Below are positions 8,934 through 21,701 of a stretch of 64,000 nucleotides of DNA, piece by piece. Position 1 is the stretch's first letter; each line of letters starts with the position of its first letter. The notes under the pieces are model-generated. The model saw only the letters and a program-made list of their open reading frames with translations. It was not told the DNA's origin and made no database searches. The position numbers and the translations under genes are program-made. Source of the stretch: Rhodoblastus sp963727035 (GTDB lineage Bacteria; Pseudomonadota; Alphaproteobacteria; Rhizobiales; Beijerinckiaceae); contig CAVSEY010000021.1 in assembly GCA_963727035.1 (NCBI GenBank), positions 124,001 to 188,000 on the forward strand. Reading direction: 5' to 3'.

Positions 8934-8960
8934 CCGGCGCCTGGAGGCGCCGGTTTTTTT
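8934..8960 (+). terminator. Rho-independent terminator after pal
   Basis: An eight-base-pair perfect GC stem (8934-8941 with 8946-8953), a TGGA loop and seven T residues (8954-8960). It should end the tolQRAB-pal transcript, leaving cpoB to start from its own promoter. Confidence 0.85.
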
Positions 8961-9061
8961 CGTCCCTGTGGCCAAAAAGCAACATCCACGCCACTTTTTT
9001 ACCTCATCGCGGCGCGACATATGTTAATCCTGAATTGTCCCCCACCGAGGTTTGAAAAAGG

Positions 9062-10127
9062 ATGGCCATTTTGTCGCCGCGCGCCCTTCGTTTCGCCGCG
9101 TCACGCAAGAATTTGATCGCGGCTCTGGCCGCCGCCGCCCTGGTTTCTGGCGCCGGCGCGGCGCGGGCGCAGTTCTTCGACCGCCCGCCCGCCGATGTCG
9201 CCAAGCAGGGCGCCGACGCCCCGAGCCAGGACACCTCCGCGCTCTTGCGCATCGACCGCCTGGAAAGCCAGGTCCGCGACCTGAACGGCCAGATCGAACA
9301 ATTGCAATTCCAGATCAAGCGGCTCGAGGACGCCTTGCGCAAGTCCCAGTCCGACGCCGACTCCCACGTCGACCAGCCCGCCGACCACGCGGCGCCGCGC
9401 CATCGCTCGGACCTGAACGACGATCCGAACGCCGGGACGGCCGTGGCGGCCAATGTCCCGCCGCCGGCGGACCCCAACGCTCCCGCCGCGGCCGCTGCGC
9501 CCGATCTGCCTCCCCCGGTCGCCGCCGCCGCCCCCGACGGCCGCCGCCACGACGCCTTCGACCCCTCCGCGCAGCCCAACGCGCCCGGCGCGCCGCTGCC
9601 GCTGGGCTCGCCCGGCTTCGGCCAGTGCGCCGCTCGACATTCGCCCCCCGTCGCTGCGGGGCGGCGACGCCGCGGCTTCGGCGGAAACGCCGAGGCCGTC
9701 CGCAGCAAGCCCCGCCGCCCAGACCGCCGCGCTTGCGCCCGCCGACCCGGTCAAGGCCGGATATGACGCCGCGGTCAGCGAGCTCAAGTCGCAGCATTAC
9801 GACGCCGCGCAACAGGCTTTCACCGCCTTCATGCAGAAGAATCCGAGCAGCCGCTACGTCGCGCCGGCGATTTTTCACCTGGGCGAGGCCTATTTCTACC
9901 AGAACCGCCATCGCGAGGCGGCCGAACAGTTCCTGAAGATCGCGAAGGATTACGCCACGAGTCCCGTCGCGCCCTACGCCATGGTCAGACTTGGCATTTC
10001 GCTCAACGCTCTCGGCGCGAAGGAGCAGGCCTGCGCCTTCTTCTCGGAAATGCCGCGCAAATATCCCAACGCCGCCGCGGCGGAAAAGCTCGCCGCCGAG
10101 CGCGAGGCGAAAAAGGCCTCTTGCTGA
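9062..10127 (+). CDS. cpoB: CpoB (YbgF) Tol-Pal coordinator, frameshifted in this sequence
   Basis: CpoB coordinates peptidoglycan synthesis with Tol-driven constriction. The first frame gives a signal peptide ending ARAQ, a coiled-coil trimerisation region (LLRIDRLESQVRDLNGQIEQ, about residues 60-95) and an Ala/Pro-rich linker. The TPR domain (VKAGYDAAVSELKSQHYDAA, YVAPAIFHLGEAYFYQ, PYAMVRLGISLNALG) continues one frame later up to 10127. The switch is near 9621-9632, within a low-complexity linker; one extra base explains it. The stop overlaps the tilS start. Confidence 0.85.
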
Positions 10128-11168
10128 CGGCGCCCGACGATCTCGCGCCCGACCGGCTGTTCGCCGGCTTCGAAAGCCTGTCCGGCCTGCTGGTCGCCGT
10201 GTCGGGCGGACCGGATTCCCTGGCTTTGATGCGTTTGGCGCTGCGCTGGCGCAATCTGGGCGGCGGCGTCGCGCTGCACGCCGCCACCGTCGATCACGGG
10301 CTGCGGCCGGAATCGGGGGCGGAAGCCGCCCAGGTCGGCCGCTGGGCGCGCGACCTCGGCCTCGATCACGCCGTTCTGCCCTGGCGCGGCGACAAGCCCG
10401 CGACCGGCGTTCAGGAGAAGGCCCGCGCCGCCCGCTACGCCTTGCTGTTCGACCATGCGCGCTTCGTCGGCGCCGAGGCCGTCGCCGTGGCCCATCACGC
10501 CGACGACCAATGGGAAACCGTCCTGATCCGCCTTGCGCGCGGCAGCGGGATTTCTGGTCTTTCGGGTATGGCGCGCGACCAGAGTTCTGGATGGAGGCCG
10601 CCTCATCCGGCCCGTGCTCGGCCTGCGCAAACAGGCCCTGATCGATTTCTGCCGGCGCGAGGGGCAGGATTTTTTCGACGATCCGTCCAACTCCAATCCT
10701 GTTTTCGCCCGCGCGCGCTGGCGCGCCCTCGGGCCCGCGCTGCACGGCCTCGGTCTGACGCCGGACAGGGTGGCGACCTTCACTGAGCGGGCGCGCAAGG
10801 CCGACGAGGCGATCGAGGCGGCGGCGCGCGACCTTTTCGCGCAGGCCGGGACAGCGGAGGCTCATGTCTATGACCTGCGCCGGATCGAGGGCGCGCCCCT
10901 GGCCGTTTTCGAGCGCTTTCTCGGCCTGGCGCTCGCGCGGATCGCGGGCGAGCCGCCGTCCCGGCTGGAGCGGCTGGAGGCTCTGGCGAAAAATTTGCAA
11001 ATGGCGCGCCAGACGGGCGAAAACCTGCGCGCGACGCTGGGAGGATGCGCGGCAAGGCTCGACGAAAGCGGCGTCCTGGCGCTGCGCCGGGAGGACGAGC
11101 GTCGGCGGGGCGCGCGCGCCCAAAGCAAAACCTTGGCAGGCGATTTTCGCGGGCCTTCGCCCGATTGA
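10121..11168 (+). CDS. tilS: TilS tRNA(Ile)-lysidine synthetase, frameshifted in this sequence
   Basis: TilS adds lysine to C34 of the CAU-anticodon isoleucine tRNA and is normally essential. The PP-loop SGGPDS lies at residues 28-33 if the TTG at 10121 is the start, followed by HAATVDHGLRPES and AVAHHADDQWETVL. After GISGLSGMARD the family sequence moves to the next frame (RVLDGGRLIRPVLGLRKQAL, CRREGQDFFDDPSN), which a single extra C at 10579-10580 would explain. A degenerate C-terminal domain follows. The TTG start overlaps the cpoB stop; no better ATG is in frame before the PP-loop. Confidence 0.88.
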
Positions 11169-11264
11169 CGCGCGACTTCACTTGGCAAGCCCGCTTGTCG
11201 AGCCTAAATATCGTGGAGACGCAAGCGAGCGACGCTCGACCGGAGAGGCTCCGCAGGACAGAAG

Positions 11265-13196
<1,932 letters not shown>

Positions 13197-13222
13197 ACGA
13201 ATCTTCCGGCCGCAAAGTCCCC

Positions 13223-13252
13223 GGCCCGCGGGCGAAAAGCCCGCGGGCCTTT
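13223..13252 (+). terminator. Rho-independent terminator after ftsH
   Basis: An eleven-base-pair GC-rich perfect stem (13223-13233 with 13239-13249), a GAAAA loop and a short T tract. It lies 27 bases after the ftsH stop. Confidence 0.8.
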
Positions 13253-13381
13253 CCTTTGCCAAAAGGGGTACGAGGTCTTGTTAAACCTATACATCTTTTG
13301 TGAACGCCGTTCCGTGAGAGTTCGCTTATATTTGAGCGAATTTCCACCAATCGCGCCGCCTCAAACGGAGAATCTCTGGCC

Positions 13382-14722
13382 ATGAGCCGCAAATATTTCG
13401 GCACCGACGGCATTCGCGGTCTCGCCAACAAGGTCATCACCCCGGAACTGGCCTTGAAGGTCGGCCAGGCGGCGGGCATCGTGTTCCGGAACGGCGACTA
13501 TCGCCACCGCGTCGTCATCGGCAAGGACACACGGCTGTCCGGCTACATGATCGAAAATGCGCTCGTCGCCGGCTTCACCTCGGTCGGCGTGGACGTCATG
13601 GTGCTCGGCCCGATGCCAACCCCCGCGGTCGCGATGCTCACCCGTTCCATGCGCGCCGATCTCGGCGTGATGATCTCGGCCTCGCATAATCCTTTTGAGG
13701 ACAATGGCATCAAATTGTTCGGGCCGCAGGGCTTCAAGCTCTCCGACGAGATCGAGCGGCAGATCGAGGTCCTGGTCGATTCCGACATGTCGCCAAAACT
13801 CGCCAATCCCGCCAATTTAGGCCGGGCGCGGCGCGTCGACGACGTGCGCGCCCGCTATGTCGAATTCGCCAAGCACACGCTGCCGCGCAGCATGTCCTTC
13901 GAGGGCATGCGCGTCGTGATCGATTGCGCCAATGGCGCCGGCTATAAAGTGGCCCCGGAAGCGCTCTGGGAGCTGGGCGCGGAAGTCATTTCGCTCGGCG
14001 TCGAACCGGACGGCATGAACATCAACCGCGACGTCGGCTCGACCGCGCCCGAAGCGTTGTCGCGAAAAGTCCGGGAATTGCGCGCCGATATCGGCATTGC
14101 CCTCGACGGCGACGCCGACCGCGTGCTGATCGTGGACGAGCACGGGCGCCTGGTGGACGGCGACCAGCTCATGGCGGTGGTCGCCGAGGACTGGAATGCC
14201 GAAGGGCGCCTGTCGCAACCCGGCATCGTCGCGACCATCATGTCCAATCTCGGGCTTGAGCGCTACCTGCAATCGATCGGCCTGTCGCTCGCCCGCACGC
14301 CGGTCGGGGACCGCTATGTGCTCGAACATATGCGCGAGCATGGCTACAACATCGGCGGCGAACAGTCCGGCCACATGATCCTGTCGGATTATTCCACCAC
14401 CGGCGACGGCCTGATCACCGCCATGCAGGTCTTGGCGGTGGTCAAAAGGCGCAACCGCCCGGTCTCGGAAGTCTGCCACGCCTTCGACCCCCTGCCGCAG
14501 ATCCTGAAGAACGTGCGCTTCAAGGGCGGCAAGCCGCTGGAGGCCGCCAATGTCTCCAAAGCGATCAAGGCGGCCAAGGAAAAACTCGGAAGCAGCGGCC
14601 GGCTGGTGATCCGCCCCTCCGGGACAGAGCCGGTCATCCGCGTCATGGCCGAAGGCGACGACCGCGCCCTGGTCGAGCAGATCGTCAACGACGTTTGCGA
14701 AGCGGTGGCGGCGGCGGCGTAA
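13382..14722 (+). CDS. glmM: GlmM phosphoglucosamine mutase
   Basis: Converts glucosamine-6-phosphate to glucosamine-1-phosphate on the way to UDP-GlcNAc. Normal length (446 residues). The phosphoserine loop is GVMISASHNPFEDNGIKLFG, the metal-binding loop IALDGDADRVLIVDE, the sugar-binding loop GGEQSGHMI and the phosphate-binding loop RPSGTEPVIRVMAEG. It begins MSRKYFGTDGIRGLAN. Convergent with the rluD-like gene, nine bases apart. Confidence 0.96.
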   Translation: MSRKYFGTDGIRGLANKVITPELALKVGQAAGIVFRNGDYRHRVVIGKDTRLSGYMIENALVAGFTSVGVDVMVLGPMPTPAVAMLTRSMRADLGVMISASHNPFEDNGIKLFGPQGFKLSDEIERQIEVLVDSDMSPKLANPANLGRARRVDDVRARYVEFAKHTLPRSMSFEGMRVVIDCANGAGYKVAPEALWELGAEVISLGVEPDGMNINRDVGSTAPEALSRKVRELRADIGIALDGDADRVLIVDEHGRLVDGDQLMAVVAEDWNAEGRLSQPGIVATIMSNLGLERYLQSIGLSLARTPVGDRYVLEHMREHGYNIGGEQSGHMILSDYSTTGDGLITAMQVLAVVKRRNRPVSEVCHAFDPLPQILKNVRFKGGKPLEAANVSKAIKAAKEKLGSSGRLVIRPSGTEPVIRVMAEGDDRALVEQIVNDVCEAVAAAA

Positions 14723-14730
14723 CCGCGGCT

Positions 14731-15741
<1,011 letters not shown>

Positions 15742-15784
15742 CAGCGCAATAGCGCGTTTCGCCCTGAACTTGTAAAGCCAGTAC

Positions 15785-16984
15785 ATGACAAAAACAGCCG
15801 CAGTGATCGGCGCCGGGCCTGCCGGCTTGAGCGCCGCAGAGGTTCTGGCCCAGGCCGGCCTCGACGTGACCCTCTATGAGCGCATGGCGAGTCCGGCGCG
15901 CAAACTGCTGATGGCGGGACGCGGCGGCCTGAACCTGACCCATGGCGAGGATTCTTGCCGTTTTCTGACCCGCTATGGCGCGCGAGCCGAACGTTTAAAG
16001 CCTTTTCTCGACGTTTTTGGGCCGCAGGACTTGCGCGACTGGTGCGCCGGGCTTGGCGAAGACACGTTTGTCGGCTCAAGCGGCCGGGTCTTTCCCAAAA
16101 GTTTCAAGGCCTCGCCGCTGCTGCGCGCCTGGCTGCGGCGGCTCGACGCTTTGGGCGTCAAGCTGCTTGCGCGCCATGATTTTCGCGGCTTCGACGGGCG
16201 GGCCGCCTTGTTCGAGACGCCGCAAGGCCCGAAAAAGGTCGAGGCCGATGTGTTCGTTCTGGCGCTCGGCGGCGCCTCCTGGCCGCGTCTTGGCGCCGAT
16301 GGAGGCTGGGTCGCGCCGCTGGCCGCCGCCGGCCTGCCCTCCAGCCCGTTGCGTCCGGCGAACAGCGGCTTTCTGATCGAGTGGTCGCCTCATTTCCGCG
16401 AAAAATTCGAGGGCCAGCCGCTCAAAAATATCGCGCTGCGTTTTGGCGAATTTTCCGCGCGCGGCGAATGCGTGGTGACCAAGCGGGGCCTTGAGGGCGG
16501 CGCGGTCTATGCGCTTTCCGGCGTTTTGCGCGACGGTCTTGGGGCGAAGGAAGTCCTGATCGACCTGCGGCCCGACGCGAGCGAAGCCGATCTCGCGCGC
16601 AAACTCGCCAGACCGCGCGAAAAACAGAGTTTATCCAATTTCCTGCGCAAGACGGCCCATCTCGGGCCGCTCGCCATCGCCTTGCTGCGCGAGAGCGGCC
16701 CGCCGCCGTTGGAGCCCGACCAACTCGCGGCGCGAATCAAGGCCCTGCCTTTGCAGGTGACGGGCGTGGCGGGCCTGGAGCGCGCCATTTCGACGGCCGG
16801 CGGCGTGCTGTGGGAGGCCCTTGACGAAAGGCTGATGGCGAAAAATTTTCCGGGCCTTTTTGTCGCCGGCGAAATGCTCGACTGGGAGGCGCCCACGGGG
16901 GGCTATCTGCTCACCGCCTGTCTTGCCCTGGGCCGGGCCGCCGGCGCGGCGGCGGCCGCTTTCGCCAAAGGCGAAGAGGCTTGA
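15785..16984 (+). CDS. HI0933/BaiN-type NAD(P)/FAD-dependent oxidoreductase (TIGR03862-like)
   Basis: A 399-residue flavoprotein of uncertain substrate. The N-terminal dinucleotide-binding site is AAVIGAGPAGLSAAEVL, followed by the family motif RKLLMAGRGGLNLTHGE, the FVGSSGRVFPKSFKASPLL block, LGGASWPRLGADGGW, and a C-terminal FAD-contact region AGEMLDWEAPTGGYLLT. Members of this family are conserved in proteobacteria; I do not assign a reaction. It faces the convergent thioesterase gene. Confidence 0.85.
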   Translation: MTKTAAVIGAGPAGLSAAEVLAQAGLDVTLYERMASPARKLLMAGRGGLNLTHGEDSCRFLTRYGARAERLKPFLDVFGPQDLRDWCAGLGEDTFVGSSGRVFPKSFKASPLLRAWLRRLDALGVKLLARHDFRGFDGRAALFETPQGPKKVEADVFVLALGGASWPRLGADGGWVAPLAAAGLPSSPLRPANSGFLIEWSPHFREKFEGQPLKNIALRFGEFSARGECVVTKRGLEGGAVYALSGVLRDGLGAKEVLIDLRPDASEADLARKLARPREKQSLSNFLRKTAHLGPLAIALLRESGPPPLEPDQLAARIKALPLQVTGVAGLERAISTAGGVLWEALDERLMAKNFPGLFVAGEMLDWEAPTGGYLLTACLALGRAAGAAAAAFAKGEEA

Positions 16985-16987
16985 ACA

Positions 16988-17476
16988 TCAACCCGTCTCG
17001 TCGTGAATGGTGGTCTTTTCCAATTTCTCCGCGATCTCGCGGCGCAAGGAGCGGCGCAATTCGGCGGCGCGGTTGCGCTTGATTTCGAGCGGCGTTTCCA
17101 CCTTGAGCGCCGGCACGGCGACCGGGCGGCCGTCATCGTCCACCGCGACCATGGTGAAATAGCAGGAATTGGTGTGGCGGCGGGTTCCGTGGCGAATGTC
17201 CTCCGCCTCGACGCGAACGCCGATCTCCATCGAGCTGCGGCCGACATGATTGACGCTGGCGCGAAAAGTCACCAGCTCGCCGACATGGATCGGCTGCTGG
17301 AACGTGACCTGATCGACCGACAAAGTCACGGCGTAACGGCCGGAAAAGCGCGAGGCGCAGGAAAAGGCGACCCGGTCCAGCAGATTGAGCACGGCGCCGC
17401 CATGCACGTTGCCGGAAAAATTCGCCATGTCCGGCGTCATCAGCACGGTCATTTCCAGCCGTCGGGGATCGGTCAT
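16988..17476 (-). CDS. YciA-type acyl-CoA thioesterase
   Basis: Hotdog-fold protein of 162 residues with the core NFSGNVHGGAVLNLLDRVAF and VTLSVDQVTFQQPIHVGELV, as in YciA/acyl-CoA hydrolases that cleave short to long acyl-CoA esters. ATG at 17476 is followed by MTDPRRLEMTVLMTPD. It is convergent with the preceding flavoprotein gene (three bases apart) and divergent from serC. Confidence 0.85.
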   Translation of the reverse strand: MTDPRRLEMTVLMTPDMANFSGNVHGGAVLNLLDRVAFSCASRFSGRYAVTLSVDQVTFQQPIHVGELVTFRASVNHVGRSSMEIGVRVEAEDIRHGTRRHTNSCYFTMVAVDDDGRPVAVPALKVETPLEIKRNRAAELRRSLRREIAEKLEKTTIHDETG

Positions 17477-17588
17477 GTCTTGCTCTCGGCGCTGCGGACG
17501 ACGGCCTCACCTTAGCCGGGAAACCGGGCCGGGGCATCCCCGCGCGGCGCGCGAAAATCATAGCGACGCTTCGTCGCGCTTGACCGCG

Positions 17589-17662
17589 ACGGGACTCAGG
17601 CGTAATCGCCTGTCCGGGACATCCCGCCCCAACGCGGGACGCCCATCTGTGAGGATGGTCTG
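17589..17662 (+). promoter_or_regulatory. serC-type leader RNA structure
   Basis: Directly before serC the sequence folds into successive hairpins: CAGGCG/CGCCTG (17597-17602 with 17607-17612, TAAT loop), TCCCGC/GCGGGA (17622-17627 with 17634-17639), and a CCATC/GATGG pair that includes the GAGG Shine-Dalgarno. This matches what I know of the alphaproteobacterial serC RNA motif, a cis-regulatory leader found before serC. The ligand of that motif is not established to my knowledge. Identification is by eye. Confidence 0.6.
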
Positions 17663-18826
17663 ATGCAAAAGCCTGCCGCTCTGCCGAAAAACCCCAATTT
17701 CTCCTCCGGTCCCTGCTCCAAGCGCCCCGGATGGTCGTTCGAAGCCCTGAAAGACGCGCCGCTCGGACGGTCGCACCGCGCCAAGATCGGCAAGAGCAAG
17801 CTCAAGCTCGCCATCGACCTCACCCGCGAAGTCCTGGAAGTTCCCGCCGATTATCGCATCGGCATCGTGCCCGCCTCCGACACCGGCGCCGTGGAAATGG
17901 CGATGTGGTCGATGCTCGGCGCCCGTCCGGTGGACGCGCTGGCCTGGGAAAGTTTTGGCGAAGGCTGGGTCACCGACATCGTCAAGCAGCTCAAGCTGAA
18001 GGATGTCCGCGTCCTCAAGGCGCCCTACGGCGAAATCTCCGACCTCGCTTCGGTCAATTTCGACCATGACGTGATCTTCACCTGGAACGGCACCACCTCC
18101 GGCGTGCGCGCGCCCAATGGCGACTGGATCGCCGCCGACCGCAAGGGCCTGACCATCGCCGACGCCACGTCCGGCGCCTTCGCGCAAAAACTCGACTGGC
18201 CGAAGCTCGATGTCGTGACCTTCTCCTGGCAGAAGGCGCTCGGCGGCGAGGGCGCGCATGGCGTGCTGATCCTGTCGCCGCGCGCGGTCGAGCGGCTGGA
18301 GACTTATTCGCCGCCGTGGCCGCTGCCGAAAATTTTCCGCATGACCAAGGGCGGAAAGCTGATCGAAGGCATTTTCCAGGGCGAGACCATCAACACCCCG
18401 TCGATGCTCTGCGTCGAGGATTACATCGACGCCCTGCAATGGGCCAAAAGCATCGGCGGACTCGACGCCATGGTCGCGCGCGCCGACGCCAATGCGAAAG
18501 TTCTGGCGGATTGGGTCGCGGCCAGTTCCTGGGCCGGCTTCCTCGCCAAGGACGTGGCCATCCGCTCCAACACGTCGGTCTGCCTGAAAGTGACCGATCC
18601 CGCCATCGCCGCCTTGCCCGCCGACGCGCAGGGAGCTTTTGCCAAAAAGCTCGTCGCCCTGGTGGAAAAGGAAAAGGCCGGCTACGACCTCGGCGCCTAT
18701 CGCGACGCCCCCGCCGGCCTGCGCATCTGGTGCGGCGCGACGGTGGAAGCCGAAGATGTGGCCGCGCTGACCCATTGGCTCGACTGGGCTTTCGCCACCG
18801 CCAAGGCCGAACTCGCCGCAGCGTGA
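17663..18826 (+). CDS. serC: Phosphoserine transaminase SerC
   Basis: Second step of serine biosynthesis: 3-phosphohydroxypyruvate plus glutamate to phosphoserine, PLP-dependent. 387 residues, of the alphaproteobacterial SerC type starting with KPAALPKNPNFSSGPCSKRP. The PLP lysine lies in TFSWQKALGGEGAHG. GAGGATGG is the ribosome binding site, embedded in the leader hairpin. serA follows, giving the first two enzymes of the pathway side by side. Confidence 0.94.
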   Translation: MQKPAALPKNPNFSSGPCSKRPGWSFEALKDAPLGRSHRAKIGKSKLKLAIDLTREVLEVPADYRIGIVPASDTGAVEMAMWSMLGARPVDALAWESFGEGWVTDIVKQLKLKDVRVLKAPYGEISDLASVNFDHDVIFTWNGTTSGVRAPNGDWIAADRKGLTIADATSGAFAQKLDWPKLDVVTFSWQKALGGEGAHGVLILSPRAVERLETYSPPWPLPKIFRMTKGGKLIEGIFQGETINTPSMLCVEDYIDALQWAKSIGGLDAMVARADANAKVLADWVAASSWAGFLAKDVAIRSNTSVCLKVTDPAIAALPADAQGAFAKKLVALVEKEKAGYDLGAYRDAPAGLRIWCGATVEAEDVAALTHWLDWAFATAKAELAAA

Positions 18827-18828
18827 TT

Positions 18829-18953
18829 CGTCGTCGTTGCGCGCCAACGGATCCGGCCTTCGGCCGGTCCGATGGCGGGCTCCGCGACGCAATCCGCCGT
18901 TGCAGCGAAGCTGGCGTGGATTGCGTCGTCGCTTCGCTCCTCGCAAGGACGAC
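18829..18953. repeat. Imperfect palindromic intergenic repeat, related to the 4267 element
   Basis: Between serC and serA. The right half (TGGATTGCGTCGTCGCTTCG ... CGCAAGGACG) and left half (CGTCGTTGCG ... GACGCAATCC) resemble the arms of the repeat at 4267-4349. The arms are interrupted and less symmetrical, so this is a diverged copy or a longer variant. It separates serC from serA and could modulate the downstream transcript. Confidence 0.5.
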
Positions 18954-19038
18954 GCAGAGCGCAATGTGTTTTTTCAAGTGAACTTTGAGGGACGGCGGGC
19001 CAGAAAAGCCCCCCGCGTCCTTCCCTGAGGAGGAAAAT

Positions 19039-20625
19039 ATGGCGCCTCGTGTTCTGATTTCTGACGCCCTCTCGCCCGCCGCCGTCGCCATTTTCAAGGA
19101 GCGCGGGGTCGAGGTCGACTTCCAGCCGGCGCTCGGCAAGGACAAGGACAAGCTCGCCGCGATCATCGGCGATTATGACGGCCTCGCCATCCGCTCGGCG
19201 ACCAAGGTCACCGCCAAGATCCTGGAAAACGCCAAGAACCTGCGCGTCATCGGCCGCGCCGGCATCGGCGTCGACAATGTCGACATTCCCGCCGCCACGG
19301 CGCGCGGCGTGATCGTCATGAACACGCCTTTCGGCAATTCCATCACCACCGCCGAGCACGCCATCGCCTTGATGTTCGCGCTGGCCCGCCAGATTCCCGC
19401 CGCCGACGCCTCGACCCAGGCCGGCAAATGGGAAAAGAACCGCTTCATGGGCGTCGAAATCACCGGCAAGACGCTCGGGATCATCGGCTGCGGCAATATC
19501 GGCTCGATCACCGCCGACCGGGCGCTCGGCCTGAAAATGCGGGTCATCGCCTTCGACCCGTTCCTGTCGCCGGAACGCGCCAGGACGCTCGGGGTCGAAA
19601 AGGTCGAACTCGACGAAATGCTCGCCCGCGCCGATTTCATCACCTTGCACACGCCGCTGACCGCCCAGACCAGGAACATCCTCTCGGCGGAAAATATCGC
19701 GAAAACCAAGAAGGGCGTGCGGATCGTCAATTGCGCGCGCGGCGGACTGGTGGACGAGGTCGCGCTGCGGGCGGCGCTCGATTCCGGCCATGTCGCGGGC
19801 GCGGCCTTCGACGTGTTCGCCGAGGAGCCGGCGGTCAACAATCCGCTGTTCGGCCATCCCAATGTCGTCTGCACCCCGCATCTCGGGGCCGCCACCAACG
19901 AGGCGCAGGAAAATGTCGCCCTGCAGGTCGCCGAACAGATGTCCGACTATCTGATCCGCGGCGCGATTTCGAACGCGGTGAATTTCCCCTCCATCACCGC
20001 CGAAGAGGCGCCGCGCCTGAAACCCTTCATCGCGCTGGCGGAAAGGCTCGGCTCGTTCGCCGGGCAATTGACCGAGGCCGGCGTGCGCAAGCTCACCATC
20101 ACCTATGAAGGCCATGTCGGCGAGCTCAAGACCAAGGCCCTGACCGCTTCCGCCATCGCCGGCTTCCTGCGGCCGATGCTGTCGGACGTGAATGTGGTTT
20201 CGGCGCCCGCGGTCGCCAAGGAGCGCGGCATGGTCATCGACGAGGTGACGCGGGCGGCGGAAGGCGATTACGACTCGCTGATTTCGCTTCATGTCGAGAC
20301 CGAGCGCGGCGCCCTCGCGGTGTCCGGCGCGGTGTTCAACGACGGCAAGCCGCGCATGGTCGAAGTCGCGGGGATTCGCGTGGAAGCCGAATTCGCGCCG
20401 TCGATGATCTATGTCTCCAACGAGGACAAGCCGGGCTTCATCGGCCGTTTCGCCACGCTTCTGGGCGGGGCGGGCGTCAATATCGCGACCTTCGCGCTGG
20501 GCCGCGACGCCGAGGGCGGCTCCTCGGTCGCGCTCGTCGCCATCGACGGCGAGGTGCCGGAAAATGTCTTCGTCCAGATCCGCGCCCTGCCGGGGGTCAA
20601 ACGTGTGAAGACGCTGAAATTTTGA
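19039..20625 (+). CDS. serA: D-3-phosphoglycerate dehydrogenase SerA
   Basis: First committed step of serine biosynthesis, NAD-dependent. 528 residues, the long type with intervening and ACT domains. Nucleotide-binding loop GIIGCGNIGSITADRAL; catalytic Arg in NCARGGLVDE, Glu in the EEP loop, and His in VCTPHLGAATNEAQ. The C-terminal ACT domain (PGFIGRFATLLGGAGVNIAT) usually gives serine feedback control. ATG at 19039 follows a strong GAGGAGG. Longer in-frame starts at 18985 lack such a site. Confidence 0.95.
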   Translation: MAPRVLISDALSPAAVAIFKERGVEVDFQPALGKDKDKLAAIIGDYDGLAIRSATKVTAKILENAKNLRVIGRAGIGVDNVDIPAATARGVIVMNTPFGNSITTAEHAIALMFALARQIPAADASTQAGKWEKNRFMGVEITGKTLGIIGCGNIGSITADRALGLKMRVIAFDPFLSPERARTLGVEKVELDEMLARADFITLHTPLTAQTRNILSAENIAKTKKGVRIVNCARGGLVDEVALRAALDSGHVAGAAFDVFAEEPAVNNPLFGHPNVVCTPHLGAATNEAQENVALQVAEQMSDYLIRGAISNAVNFPSITAEEAPRLKPFIALAERLGSFAGQLTEAGVRKLTITYEGHVGELKTKALTASAIAGFLRPMLSDVNVVSAPAVAKERGMVIDEVTRAAEGDYDSLISLHVETERGALAVSGAVFNDGKPRMVEVAGIRVEAEFAPSMIYVSNEDKPGFIGRFATLLGGAGVNIATFALGRDAEGGSSVALVAIDGEVPENVFVQIRALPGVKRVKTLKF

Positions 20626-20746
20626 GTTTCCGCTCGTCGGCTTCGCGCCGACTTGACTTCGCTTCGACGAATGTCCAGTTTCCGGCCGCCCTCGTCCATT
20701 CTGGACGGCGGGCGTGCGGGCGCGCGCGCGCCGAAAGAACCGGACC

Positions 20747-21701
20747 ATGGCCGCCTATCTCGATTTTGAAAAGCCTGTCGCCGAACTGGAAACCAAGGTC
20801 GAGGACCTCAGGGCGCTGTCCGAGCGCCAGGAGTTCTCCGCCGATCGGCGAAGAGCTGACCAAGCTTGAGGCCAAGGCCGCCAAGGCGCTCGCCGATCTG
20901 TACTCCAGCCTGACCCCCTGGCAGAAGACCCAGGTCGCGCGCCACCCGCAACGCCCCCATTGCCTCGATTTCATCCGCGAACTGATCGAGGATTTCACCC
21001 CGCTCGCCGGCGACCGGTGCTTTGCCGACGACGAGGCCATGATCGCCGGGCTCGGCCGCTTCCGCGGCCAGTCGGTGGCGCTGCTCGGCCAGGAAAAGGG
21101 CTCGGACACCGAGACCCGGATCAAGCACAATTTCGGCATGGTCAAGCCCGAGGGCTACCGCAAGGCGGTGCGGATCATGGAACTGGCCGACCGCTTCGGC
21201 CTGCCCGTCCTGTCCTTCGTGGACACCGCCGGCGCCTTTCCCGGCGTCGAGGCCGAAGAGCGCGGCCAGGCCGAGGCCATCGCCCGCGCCACCGAAGCCG
21301 CGCTGGTTCTGGGCGTGCCCAATGTCGCCGTGGTGATCGGCGAGGGCGGCTCCGGCGGCGCGCTGGGCATCGCCGCCTGCAATGTCGTGCTGATGATGGA
21401 GCACGCCATCTACACCGTCGCCTCGCCCGAGGCCTCGGCCTCGATCCTGTGGCGCGATTCCCAGCGCGCCCAGGACGCCGCGACCAGCATGAAGATCACT
21501 GCCCAGGATTTGCTCAAATTCGGCATTATCAATGGCATCGTGGCGGAGCCTGTCGGCGGCGCCCACCGCGATCCCTCGGCCGCCATTCGCGCGGTCGGCG
21601 ATGCGATCGAGAGGGCGCTGTCGCTGTTCGGCGGCCTTTCTCCGGATAAAGTGCGGGCGCTGCGCGAGGACAAATTCCTCGGCATCGGCCGAAAGGTGTG
21701 A
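20747..21701 (+). CDS. accA: AccA acetyl-CoA carboxylase carboxyltransferase alpha subunit, frameshifted in this sequence
   Basis: AccA with AccD transfers CO2 from biotin to acetyl-CoA; it is essential. The true start is the ATG at 20747 (AAYLDFEKPVAELETKVEDL), in a different frame from the rest. The family sequence resumes as PIGEELTKLEAKAAKALADL and runs through the carboxyltransferase core GEGGSGGALGIAACNVV to 21701. One extra T at about 20834-20835 would restore a single frame, and the total length is one base over a multiple of three. An assembly error is likelier than a broken essential gene. Confidence 0.9.
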
